From assembly GCA_023228875.1 (NCBI GenBank), contig JALOAG010000006.1, positions 62,001-126,000 of the forward strand: DNA of 64,000 bases, given 5' to 3'. Position 1 is the stretch's first letter. The number at the start of each line of letters is the position of its first letter. Origin of the DNA: Bacteroidia bacterium (GTDB taxonomy: Bacteria > Bacteroidota > Bacteroidia > NS11-12g > UBA955). The position numbers were made by a program, and so were the translations under genes. The notes beneath the pieces are model-generated. The model was not told the origin of the DNA. It saw only the letters and a program-made list of their open reading frames with translations, and searched no databases. This document shows, in pieces, positions 8,470 to 16,428 of the stretch.

Positions 8470-9192
8470 TTATTGAGCCATCTGTTTTTCCATTGCTATT
8501 GATTTTGGGAATAGAATGTTATTTTCCAAATGGATGTGCAAATGTAAATCTTCTTCGAATTCATGCAACATCAATAGTGTAATTTTATAGGTATTACATC
8601 CATCAGCAGGTACTGTAAAATGATTGGTTAGCTTAGATATTTCTCTGAATCTCTCTCCTTCTGTATCATGTTCTTCCATCATAACATTAATGGGACCTGA
8701 AATGCTTCCAAAAGGTGCTTCGGATTTGGTATTGGTCAATTTGGCTTGAACCATTTTTCTGATAGCAGGAAACAACATCAGTTCCTCTTTTTTCATGTGT
8801 CTTGATAACTCGCCAACCGAATCTTTAAAAAGTTGTTCTACTTTAGCTAACTCAGGATGTCTTTCTCCGTGTACACGAACAATCTTTTCAAGAAAAGGCA
8901 TGATTTCTCTTGACTTAGTTTCCACATATCTATGGTGCGTTTTTTCAATATAATCTGCAAGCAAATCTAAGGGCCAAGATGCATAGTCTATATTTGAACC
9001 ACCTTTGTTTTGAGCTACTTCTTTGAGTGCATCTATGAGTGGGTCTATTGCAATGTTGTCTTCTGCACACACTTCCGCAATTGACCGATTACCATTACAA
9101 CAAAAGTCAATTCCTTGTTGCTTAAAAACAGAGGCTACACGGTAGTCTTGCGCTACCAAATCCCCTACAATTGTGTCTTTCGATACTTCCAT
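8470..9192 (-). CDS. ric: Iron-sulfur cluster repair di-iron protein (RIC/YtfE/ScdA)
   Basis: Repairs Fe-S clusters damaged by nitric oxide and oxidants. The 240-residue protein has the N-terminal ScdA/DUF542 domain with GIDFCCNG (the conserved Cys pair near 32-33), and a C-terminal hemerythrin-like four-helix domain with its histidines in HHRYVE, HGERH, HMKKEE, EEHDTEG and LHLHIHLEN. Family length and layout are normal. It lies 24 bases after the methyltransferase gene in an operon headed by an Rrf2 regulator, a context typical of NO-responsive control. Confidence 0.94.
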   Translation of the reverse strand: MEVSKDTIVGDLVAQDYRVASVFKQQGIDFCCNGNRSIAEVCAEDNIAIDPLIDALKEVAQNKGGSNIDYASWPLDLLADYIEKTHHRYVETKSREIMPFLEKIVRVHGERHPELAKVEQLFKDSVGELSRHMKKEELMLFPAIRKMVQAKLTNTKSEAPFGSISGPINVMMEEHDTEGERFREISKLTNHFTVPADGCNTYKITLLMLHEFEEDLHLHIHLENNILFPKSIAMEKQMAQ

Positions 9193-9216
9193 AATTATTT
9201 TATTTTATTGTTCTTA

Positions 9217-9987
9217 TTAAATTTTCTCGGCAATAATGGCTATTGAATTCATATGCTTGTCATGTTTTTTAAAAACTCTTTTCATCTCATTGATTCTTGT
9301 TCTCGCAGCCTTATTTCGCAGTATGTTGAATGTGATTTTCATTGCCCTCCAAAATCCCTCATCATCAAAAATTCTTTTGCTCTCTAACAAATGCATTGCA
9401 TTCGTATAGACTTGCTTGATTTTAAATCCTTCTTTTTCCAATAATTCCTTCCATTCATTTTCGGTTAGCGGACGCGCATTTACCTTAATACATATTGCTA
9501 AATCTCTTTGAATCTGCTCTTTTTGTTCTTCATTGACATCTACCAACCCCAATTCATGAATTGCATACAAGCCTCCCTTTTTCAATATCCTATGAGATTC
9601 ACGTATAATTTCAGACTTGCGATGATCTGCGTGCATTGTCAGCATAGCTTCTCCATACACTTTATCCTTTGAATCGTTGTCCAAATGGGTTTCAGAAGCT
9701 TGACCTAAAATAAATTGAATATTATTCCCTTTGATTTTCTGCTTCAACAGTCTCACTGCATCTTCATCTGCATCAACACCAACATAAGAATGTGGCAACT
9801 TTGCTAATGTTAATGATGCAGTATAGCCCAAACCTGGCGCAAATTCCACTATATCATCTTTGTGATTAACATCCAACCCTGAAACTAATTTCTGAGTTAA
9901 TTCTTTGCCTCCGGGTCTAAGAACCCTCTTGCCCATTTTAGCTAATATCCAATGTCCTTGTGCTCTTGAAAAATCCGTAACTTCCAT
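9217..9987 (-). CDS. Class I SAM-dependent methyltransferase
   Basis: A 256-residue Rossmann-fold methyltransferase. Motif I is VEFAPGLGYTASLTL (about 48-62), followed by the acidic strand end VGVDADE and a motif II/III region with GEAMLTMHAD and HRILKKGGLYAIHE. The substrate is not evident. It lies between the Rrf2 regulator gene (28-base gap) and ric, so it is presumably induced with them. Its chemistry in a nitrosative-stress unit is unexplained; it could act on a small toxic metabolite or on a cofactor. Confidence 0.82.
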   Translation of the reverse strand: MEVTDFSRAQGHWILAKMGKRVLRPGGKELTQKLVSGLDVNHKDDIVEFAPGLGYTASLTLAKLPHSYVGVDADEDAVRLLKQKIKGNNIQFILGQASETHLDNDSKDKVYGEAMLTMHADHRKSEIIRESHRILKKGGLYAIHELGLVDVNEEQKEQIQRDLAICIKVNARPLTENEWKELLEKEGFKIKQVYTNAMHLLESKRIFDDEGFWRAMKITFNILRNKAARTRINEMKRVFKKHDKHMNSIAIIAEKI

Positions 9988-10015
9988 CGTGCTCTCTTTT
10001 ACTAATTTGTTTAAA

Positions 10016-10450
10016 TTAATGTTTTAAAAAGGTCAAGCCTTCTGCCAATCCGGTTGTTAAATCAAATACACTGGTTGTTTCTAACATCCTTTTTAGTTCT
10101 TCTCTTATTTTTTTAAAGCGAGAATGTACTGGACAAGGTTTGTTATCATTACATTCACTTAGCCCTAAACCACAGCCGTTATATATTTCATCTCCGTCAA
10201 ATGCTTGCACTATGCTGCTTAATTTTATTTTAGACATTTCGCTAAGATGAGTTTCAAAACCTCCGGTTGGTCCTTTCACAGACTGAATAATTCCATGTCT
10301 GGAGAGGTGTTGTAATATTTTTGCTGTAAATGCTTTTGGAGAATTGATGTTTTCTGAAATATCTGTTAAACTTACTCTTCTTCCATTAAATGAGTTTGAA
10401 GCTATATATAAGGTAGCTTTTATACCGTATTCACAAGATTTAGAAAACAT
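10016..10450 (-). CDS. Rrf2 family Fe-S transcriptional regulator (NsrR-like)
   Basis: A 144-residue winged-helix regulator. The N-terminal MFSKSCEYGIKATLYIA is the Rrf2 start, with the recognition region AFTAKILQHLSRHGI and the wing residues KGPTGGFE. Three cysteines, C93, C100 and C106 (spacing CX6CX5C), are placed where NsrR and IscR hold a [2Fe-2S] or [4Fe-4S] cluster. It heads the methyltransferase-ric-azurin operon, whose products fit NO stress, so an NsrR-like NO sensor that represses its own operon is the best reading. Direct proof of NO sensing is absent. Confidence 0.88.
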   Translation of the reverse strand: MFSKSCEYGIKATLYIASNSFNGRRVSLTDISENINSPKAFTAKILQHLSRHGIIQSVKGPTGGFETHLSEMSKIKLSSIVQAFDGDEIYNGCGLGLSECNDNKPCPVHSRFKKIREELKRMLETTSVFDLTTGLAEGLTFLKH

Positions 10451-10470
10451 TGACCTTTATTTTTCGAGTG

Positions 10471-10501
10471 CAAAAGTATATTGATTTTCTATATCGGACA
10501 A
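10471..10501 (-). promoter_or_regulatory. Promoter of the rrf2-azurin operon
   Basis: On the minus strand TTG (10501-10499), 20 bases, then TACTTTTG (10478-10471): a well-spaced Bacteroidota -33/-7 promoter 21 bases before the rrf2 ATG. Confidence 0.65.
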
Positions 10502-10510
10502 GGATATCCT
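10501..10510 (-). promoter_or_regulatory. Candidate operator palindrome of the rrf2 operon
   Basis: AGGATATCCT is a perfect 10-bp palindrome that overlaps the -33 element of the rrf2 promoter, the position expected for autorepression by the Rrf2 protein. It is shorter than an NsrR box, so the assignment is inferred from location only. Confidence 0.35.
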
Positions 10511-10543
10511 AAATTATTTTTTAATCATTCTAAATAAGAATCA

Positions 10544-11110
10544 TTAAAACCTGAAAACCAACCCCATACCAAGTCCGAAATCTGTGGACACAACCGTTTG
10601 TTGAGGTGTAATCTTGGGTTTAATACTTAAACTTTTGTTGACATCGAAATTATATAAATGAGCATCAACAGCGGCATCTACAATATTTAAGGTATAAATA
10701 AGTGCAACACCAATAATAGAAAGGTCTCGGTTATTTCTAAAATAATCGCGATTGGAGCGCAGATACTCATCAGGATACACTGCATAATTCATATTCATAG
10801 CTGCTGTGTCTTTATTACTGCGAGCAATTAATTCATTCTGATATGCACGAAAAGACTGTTGGTTTTTAATTATTGAATAAGAAAGTGCGCCCAAGCCTGC
10901 ATAAATGATAGGCACTTTCCAATATTTCTTATTATAAATCTGTCCTGCACCAGGCAAAACAGCAGATAAGACGGAAGCCAAATGCGGAGAATGAGACTTT
11001 GGTGTTGGCGAAAAACGCAAAAACAATGAATTAAAATCCTCTGCTTGCAGCCCTTGAATGCCTGTAAAAAGGACAAGCCACATTGTTATTATGCCCTTTC
11101 TTAATCGCAT
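10544..11110 (-). CDS. DUF5683 family membrane protein
   Basis: A 188-residue protein with an N-terminal signal segment and the DUF5683 core: LASVLSAVLPGAGQIYNKKYWK (about 44-65, split here by a hydrophobic strand), a membrane helix at about 67-80 and another in DLSIIGVALIYTLNIVDAAVDAHL (about 129-152). The function is unknown, but the family regularly follows parB in Bacteroidota, as it does here with a 4-base gap, suggesting a link with chromosome segregation or simply conserved transcription. Confidence 0.8.
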   Translation of the reverse strand: MRLRKGIITMWLVLFTGIQGLQAEDFNSLFLRFSPTPKSHSPHLASVLSAVLPGAGQIYNKKYWKVPIIYAGLGALSYSIIKNQQSFRAYQNELIARSNKDTAAMNMNYAVYPDEYLRSNRDYFRNNRDLSIIGVALIYTLNIVDAAVDAHLYNFDVNKSLSIKPKITPQQTVVSTDFGLGMGLVFRF

Positions 11111-11114
11111 AGAT

Positions 11115-11978
11115 TTAGGATAACTTATCTAGAATCTGCTTCAACTCTTTTTCATCATTAAACTTGATTGTCAATATTCCTTTATTTCCTTTACCCGATT
11201 TCAAGTTTAACTTTCCTTTTAAGAACCCTGAGTATGTAGAAAAAGCTTGAGGTAAAATCAGCTTTTTATCTTTTTTAGGACGTGTACTACCATGTTCCTT
11301 CACAATTTTTTCTGTTGCTCTTACAGAAAGATTGTCTTGTGTAATTCTTTGGAATAAAGCTAATTGATCTTGCTCATCTTTCAGTCCAAGTATTGAACGC
11401 GCATGTCCCATCGAAAGTTCATTGTTCTTGATAGCGGCTTGAATTTCATCCGGCAATTTGAGCAAACGCATGTAATTAGCTACGGTTGATCTATCCTTCC
11501 CTACTCTTTCACCCAATTCATCTTGTTTCAAATCACATTCTTCAAGCAACCTTTTATATGACAAAGCAATTTCAATCGCATTGAGATTTTCTCTTTGAAT
11601 ATTTTCAATCAACGCCATTTCAAGCATATCCTGATCGTTTGCGATTCTGACGTATGCAGGAATACTGTTTAGTCCGGCAAGGATTGCTGCACGAGTTCTT
11701 CGCTCTCCTGAAATTAATTGGTATTTATCATAGCCCATCTTGCGAAGGGTTACAGGTTGAATGATACCATGTAACTGAATAGAGGCAGCAAGCTCTTCTA
11801 ATGCTTGTTTCTCAAATTCTGTTCTGGGCTGGAATGGATTTGCTTCAATCTGATTAATCGGCACTTCGCTCACACTGCTAACAACTTTGTTATCTCCAAA
11901 CTCTTCTATATTGATATTTTCGGAGGCAAGCAGTGCAGACAATCCTTTACCAAGTCCACTTTTCATATTCTTTGACAT
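11115..11978 (-). CDS. parB: Chromosome partitioning protein ParB
   Basis: A CTPase/DNA clamp that loads at parS and works with ParA in chromosome segregation. 287 residues. The N-terminal SGLGKGLSALL box is followed by the ParB/Srx fold with INQIEANPFQPR, the CTP-binding LISGERRTRAA motif, LIENIQRENL and the HTH with GKDRSTVANYMRLLKLP. The C-terminal dimerisation segment ends at 287. It is 12 bases downstream of parA. I saw no exact parS site in the window. Confidence 0.96.
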   Translation of the reverse strand: MSKNMKSGLGKGLSALLASENINIEEFGDNKVVSSVSEVPINQIEANPFQPRTEFEKQALEELAASIQLHGIIQPVTLRKMGYDKYQLISGERRTRAAILAGLNSIPAYVRIANDQDMLEMALIENIQRENLNAIEIALSYKRLLEECDLKQDELGERVGKDRSTVANYMRLLKLPDEIQAAIKNNELSMGHARSILGLKDEQDQLALFQRITQDNLSVRATEKIVKEHGSTRPKKDKKLILPQAFSTYSGFLKGKLNLKSGKGNKGILTIKFNDEKELKQILDKLS

Positions 11979-11990
11979 CCTTTTTAAAAA

Positions 11991-12788
11991 TTATATTGCA
12001 ATGGTTGCATCTTTAAACTGGGTCATACCATTTTTTTGCATCACTTCACGAGCAAGGTTCAGATAATTCACCGCACCTTTACTTGTTGCATCATGTTCTA
12101 AAACAGGTAATCCAAAACTTGGAGCCTCTCCCAACTTGGTATTGCGATGAATAATGGTGTCAAACACAAAGTTTTGGAAATGCATTTTTACTTCATCCAC
12201 CACTTGATTAGACAAACGCAAGCGTGAGTCATACATGGTCAATAATATTCCTTCAATTTCTAAATTTTTATTTAGGTTCTGTTGGATAATTTTTATGGTA
12301 TTGAGCAGTTTACCCAATCCTTCTAATGCAAAGTATTCACACTGTACGGGGATGATGATTGAATCCGCTGCAGTTAATGCATTGGTTACTAAAATACCCA
12401 AAGAAGGAGAACAATCTACAATAATAAAATCGTATTCATCTTTGACCCCTTCAAACATATTTTTCATAAACAACTCTCTATTGTTGCTGTTGACCATTTC
12501 TATTTCAAATCCAACTAAATCAATGGATGAAGGAAGTAAGTGTAAAAATGAGTTATCGGTATGCAAGATTGCATCTTTCACTTTCGCGCTACCATTCAAA
12601 CACTCATACAATCCGGTTTTGATATTTCTTGGTTCAAAGCCAAATCCTGATGTTGCATTTGCCTGTGGGTCTGCATCCACAAGTAAGGTTTTACATTCCA
12701 ATACGGCTAAACTTGCTGCTAAATTAATTGCGGAAGTCGTTTTGCCAACTCCGCCTTTCTGATTTGCTATTGCTATTATTTTTCCCAT
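11991..12788 (-). CDS. parA: Chromosome partitioning ATPase ParA
   Basis: A deviant Walker-type ATPase of 265 residues that positions ParB-parS complexes. The start MGKIIAIANQKGGVGKTT contains the deviant Walker A KGGVGKT (10-16). LVDADPQAN is the A' motif and FIIVDCSPSLG the Walker B. It lies 9 bases after the UPF0173 hydrolase gene and 12 bases before parB. Confidence 0.97.
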   Translation of the reverse strand: MGKIIAIANQKGGVGKTTSAINLAASLAVLECKTLLVDADPQANATSGFGFEPRNIKTGLYECLNGSAKVKDAILHTDNSFLHLLPSSIDLVGFEIEMVNSNNRELFMKNMFEGVKDEYDFIIVDCSPSLGILVTNALTAADSIIIPVQCEYFALEGLGKLLNTIKIIQQNLNKNLEIEGILLTMYDSRLRLSNQVVDEVKMHFQNFVFDTIIHRNTKLGEAPSFGLPVLEHDATSKGAVNYLNLAREVMQKNGMTQFKDATIAI

Positions 12789-12797
12789 TTCTATGTA

Positions 12798-13478
12798 TTA
12801 TATGCTAAATATTTCTCCTATTCCCGGCAGGATTAGTTCAATTCCGGCTTGTTTAAATTTTTGTATTGCTTCTTGATGATTAATTTCAATGTATCCAAAA
12901 GTATCGAAGTGCATTCCAACAATTTTATTGCATTGAATAAATGCAGCGGCTCTTATGGCATCCTCTATTCCCATTGTAAAATTATCGCCAATGGGCAGAA
13001 ATGCAAAATCAAGGTTAAATTGCTCACCAATCAATTTCATATCATAAGTGAGTGCAGTATCACCTGCGTAGTAAAAAGTACGCTCTTTCGATTCTATTAC
13101 ATAACCACAGGGATTTCCGCCATAAGAACCATCAGGAAAAGCACTGGAATGGATTGCATTAACCATTTTTACTCGTCCAAAATCAAAATTCCAAGCGCCT
13201 CCAATATTCATGGGATGTACAGACTTACATCCTTGCTTGGAAGCCCAATCTGTTATTTCAAAAATTGAAACTAAAGTTGCTCCTTTTGTTTTGACAAAAT
13301 GCAATGTATCGCCAAGATGATCTCCATGAGCATGGGATAAAAGTAGATAATCACTGTGAATAGTGTCTATATTAATACTCTTTGCTAAAGGATTGTCAGA
13401 AATAAATAGGTCAAAAACAATACTTTTGTCCGCAATATTTACCCTAAAACAAGATTGACCGTAATATGTTACATCCAT
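12798..13478 (-). CDS. UPF0173 metal-dependent hydrolase (MBL fold)
   Basis: A 226-residue metallo-beta-lactamase-fold protein of the UPF0173/YtkL type. Metal ligands are visible in LSHAHGDHLGD (HxHxDH at about 48-53), YYAGDTALTYD, and GMHFDTFG near the C-terminus. The substrate is unknown. It is the first gene of a minus-strand unit with parA, parB and DUF5683 (gaps 9, 12 and 4 bases), and a -7 promoter element lies 27 bases upstream. Confidence 0.88.
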   Translation of the reverse strand: MDVTYYGQSCFRVNIADKSIVFDLFISDNPLAKSINIDTIHSDYLLLSHAHGDHLGDTLHFVKTKGATLVSIFEITDWASKQGCKSVHPMNIGGAWNFDFGRVKMVNAIHSSAFPDGSYGGNPCGYVIESKERTFYYAGDTALTYDMKLIGEQFNLDFAFLPIGDNFTMGIEDAIRAAAFIQCNKIVGMHFDTFGYIEINHQEAIQKFKQAGIELILPGIGEIFSI

Positions 13479-13505
13479 GACGCGATTTTACATTTTTAGA
13501 CTGCA

Positions 13506-13513
13506 CAAAAATA
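13506..13513 (-). promoter_or_regulatory. -7 promoter element for the UPF0173-parAB unit
   Basis: TATTTTTG on the minus strand, 27 bases before the hydrolase ATG. It falls within the 40-base divergent gap created when the peptide-binding protein start is placed at 13519. Confidence 0.45.
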
Positions 13514-13518
13514 CTCTG

Positions 13519-15174
13519 ATGAAACCGGTAAACTCTTTTCCAGCTCTTTTAATTGTAAACATTTTACTTATACTTTTTGGGTGTAACCATGTGGATAAAT
13601 CTAATCCTGTCAATTTTTTCAGATATAATGAGGATGCAGGCATAACCACTCTTGACCCTGCTTATGTCAGGAGTCAAGCTGAAATTTGGGCGTGTAGCCA
13701 GATTTTTGAAGGTCTGGTTGAGTTAGATGACAAGTTAAATGTCATCCCTTGTATTGCACATAGTTGGGAGATTTCAAATGACAACAAACGCTTTCTGTTT
13801 CACTTAAACACAAATGTCTTTTTCATTGATTATCACGGTAATCAAAGGCGCAAACTCACTGCTTCCGATTTTGTTTACAGTTTTTCTCGTATTGTCAAAA
13901 AAGAAAATGCTTCTCCAGGCAGTTGGATTTTCAATGATAAAATTGACATGAGTGTCTTTGAAAGTGGTAACGAACATCATTCTTCCTTCCCTTTTCGTGC
14001 AATCAACGATTCTACTTTTGAAATCAATCTTACAGTTGCTTTCGCTCCATTTCTTTCATTGTTAGCAAACCCATATTGCTTTGTAGTTATGCCGGAAGAA
14101 GCAGAAAAAGAAGGCAAATCATTCAGAGAGAAACCAACAGGAACCGGTCCGTTCAGACTTGTTCGTTGGGATGAGGATGTGCAACTGCTGCTTCACAAAA
14201 ATCCTTTCTACCATCAACACGCTGAGACCAAGCAACTGCCTTTATTGGATGGAGTTTTAATTGATTTAAACAAAAACAAACAAGCAGCATTCATGGGGTT
14301 TATTTCAGGCAAATATGACTTTTTTAATGGTGTAAACCCTACCGTCAAGGATGAATTGTTTAACCAAAACGGAACGCTAAAGGAAAAATATCAAAGCAAA
14401 TTCACTCTCAAATCTGCTCCATTTCTTAATTCTGAATTTATCGGGTTTTATTTGGAGGATACGCCAACCGGCATAACTAAAGAGCAATTTCACGAATTGC
14501 GCAAAATGCTTAATCTGGCAACAAATCGTAATGAAATCATTACTTATTTAAAAAACGGATTAGGTTATCCTGCCGACAAAGGATTTATTCCTTATGGAAT
14601 TGCGGCCTACGATTCTGCGCGGACTGCTTCCCTCCTCTACAATCCTGCACAAGCTGAGGCATGGATGAAACAACAAGGGTTCAATGCAAAAAATCCTTTG
14701 AAATTAACCCTCAACACCACTGCTGACTATATTGACATTGCTGTTCTACTCAAAAATCAATGGAAAAAAATTCTTATAGATTTAACAATTGAGATTCATC
14801 CGGGAAGTTTTCTTCGACAACTCCGCAACCAAGGAAAAGCCTTGTTGTTCCGCGCAAGTTGGATTGCTGACTACCCAGACCCTGAAAATTTTATGGCATA
14901 TTTTTACTCGCCCTTTCTCAGCCCTAACGGACCTAATTACACTCATTTTCACAACAAACAATTTGACGAACTCTATCTGAAATCCATCTCTGAAAGCAAT
15001 GCCCATCAACGCTTGTCATATTTAGCTCATATGGATAGTATTATTACAAAAGAATGTCCTGTTTTATTTCTGTTCTATGATAAAAGTGTACGACTGGTTG
15101 CCAAACATGTCAATGGATTAGAAGCCAACCCTATGAATCTTCTCAAACTTAAGTACGTTTCCAAATCAAAATGA
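13519..15174 (+). CDS. Peptide ABC transporter substrate-binding lipoprotein (SBP_bac_5)
   Basis: A family 5 extracellular solute-binding protein (OppA/DppA class) of about 551 residues. The ATG at 13519 gives a clean lipoprotein signal ending LILFGC (Cys22); the frame continues upstream to 13477, but that start would overlap the divergent hydrolase gene. Family marks are GITTLDPAYVRSQAEIWACSQ, the SWEISNDNKRFLFHL strand, FVYSFSRI, GTGPFRLVRWD and, late in the protein, ADYPDPENFMAYFYSP. No permease gene is adjacent, so it may serve an importer encoded elsewhere. Its stop overlaps the GNAT start by 4 bases. Confidence 0.88.
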   Translation: MKPVNSFPALLIVNILLILFGCNHVDKSNPVNFFRYNEDAGITTLDPAYVRSQAEIWACSQIFEGLVELDDKLNVIPCIAHSWEISNDNKRFLFHLNTNVFFIDYHGNQRRKLTASDFVYSFSRIVKKENASPGSWIFNDKIDMSVFESGNEHHSSFPFRAINDSTFEINLTVAFAPFLSLLANPYCFVVMPEEAEKEGKSFREKPTGTGPFRLVRWDEDVQLLLHKNPFYHQHAETKQLPLLDGVLIDLNKNKQAAFMGFISGKYDFFNGVNPTVKDELFNQNGTLKEKYQSKFTLKSAPFLNSEFIGFYLEDTPTGITKEQFHELRKMLNLATNRNEIITYLKNGLGYPADKGFIPYGIAAYDSARTASLLYNPAQAEAWMKQQGFNAKNPLKLTLNTTADYIDIAVLLKNQWKKILIDLTIEIHPGSFLRQLRNQGKALLFRASWIADYPDPENFMAYFYSPFLSPNGPNYTHFHNKQFDELYLKSISESNAHQRLSYLAHMDSIITKECPVLFLFYDKSVRLVAKHVNGLEANPMNLLKLKYVSKSK

Positions 15175-15614
15175 CAAAAGACGTTATCACAATACGGGAA
15201 CTTATCTTTGGAAGCAGCGAACAAAAAGAAAGTATTAAACTTCGCGATGAAATATTGCGCAAACCGCTTGGATTGCATTTTTCAGATGAAGAATTACAGA
15301 ACGAACATAATCAAATTCACATAGGTGCATTTCTGGATGGTAGAATCGTTGGAATATTGTTACTCATGCCGCTTAGTAATACAGTGATAAAGATGAGGCA
15401 AGTGGCAGTGGACAACAATTTACAAAGGAAAGGAATAGGTAAAAAATTGGTCTTATTTGCCGAAAACTATGCAAAACAACAAAGTTTTAAAGAAATAACG
15501 CTTCACGCTCGTAAAAGCGCAACTGAATTTTATCTTAATGCAGGGTTTCAAATTGAAGGAAATCCTTTTATTGAGGTTGGGATTCCTCACTACTTAATAA
15601 AAAAACATATATGA
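15171..15614 (+). CDS. GNAT family N-acetyltransferase
   Basis: A 147-residue acyl-CoA-dependent acetyltransferase. The central strand VAVDNNLQRKGIGKKLVLFAE carries acetyl-CoA binding motif A (QRKGIG), and LNAGFQIEGNPFIEVGIPHYLIKK is a common C-terminal pattern of the ElaA/YjcF-like group. The start ATG overlaps the stop of the binding-protein gene (ATGA) and its own stop overlaps the next start in the same way, so the three genes are translationally coupled. Substrate unknown. Confidence 0.85.
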   Translation: MTKDVITIRELIFGSSEQKESIKLRDEILRKPLGLHFSDEELQNEHNQIHIGAFLDGRIVGILLLMPLSNTVIKMRQVAVDNNLQRKGIGKKLVLFAENYAKQQSFKEITLHARKSATEFYLNAGFQIEGNPFIEVGIPHYLIKKHI

Positions 15615-16426
15615 AAGTAAAAGTTGATTGCGGTAGCACAAAATGTGATTTCTTATTTATTGAAACAAGAAAAATTCTCAGTTGTCCCGGGTTTAACCCC
15701 AATATTTCAGATAATCATGTTTTAGAGAATAACATCAATTCAAATCAGGAATTAAAGGTGATGTTGCAACAAAGTTCTGAAATTGTTTTTTATGGGACAG
15801 GCTGTGCAAAGAATGCAAATAAAGAGCGCGTTTTAAAAGTCCTATCAAGCCTTGTTCCAAATGCAGCAATTGTGGTTAAACACGATTTAGATTTAACGCT
15901 GGATGCATTGGCTGGGAATACACCTTGCTATGTAAACATTTTGGGCACAGGCAGTAATTCTTTGTTTTATGACGGGAAGCACCCAATTCAAATCGTCCCT
16001 TCATTAGGTTATATATTAGGTGATGAAGGAAGCGGCACCTGGTTTGGCAAACAAATTTTAAAAGACTTTTTTTACAAGAAATTACCTTTAGAAATTGAAA
16101 AAGCAATCAATGAGAATGAACAACTCAAGATTGAGCAAGTCATTGAGAGAATTTATAGAAGTGAGGGCGCAAACAGATTCATCGCGAGCTTTGCCCGTTA
16201 CCTCTCCGACTTTCGAAGTACTGAATACGTTCAAGCACTCTTGCACAAAGGATTTCAAAGTTTTTTAGATGCATTTATTTTCTCTTCACAACCGGTTGAC
16301 TGTCCGCTACATTTTTCAGGTTCTATTGCATTCCATTTTGCGGATGAATTAAAATCAGTTTTGCTTGAAAATAACCTTATTGCTGGCAAAATAGTTAAAT
16401 CGCCTTTAGAAGCTTTGATTGATTAG
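15611..16426 (+). CDS. BadF/BadG-type ATPase, probable N-acetylglucosamine kinase family
   Basis: A 271-residue member of the actin-like ATPase superfamily. The N-terminal VDCGSTKCDFLF is the phosphate-1 loop, NILGTGSNSLFYDG the phosphate-2 loop, and SLGYILGDEGSGTWFGK is the signature shared with N-acetylglucosamine kinases and BadF/BadG proteins. It may phosphorylate an amino sugar salvaged from cell wall, which would fit coupling to a peptide-binding protein and an acetyltransferase in one operon, but this link is inferred. It ends two bases before the convergent flippase gene. Confidence 0.83.
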   Translation: MKVKVDCGSTKCDFLFIETRKILSCPGFNPNISDNHVLENNINSNQELKVMLQQSSEIVFYGTGCAKNANKERVLKVLSSLVPNAAIVVKHDLDLTLDALAGNTPCYVNILGTGSNSLFYDGKHPIQIVPSLGYILGDEGSGTWFGKQILKDFFYKKLPLEIEKAINENEQLKIEQVIERIYRSEGANRFIASFARYLSDFRSTEYVQALLHKGFQSFLDAFIFSSQPVDCPLHFSGSIAFHFADELKSVLLENNLIAGKIVKSPLEALID

Positions 16427-16428
16427 CG

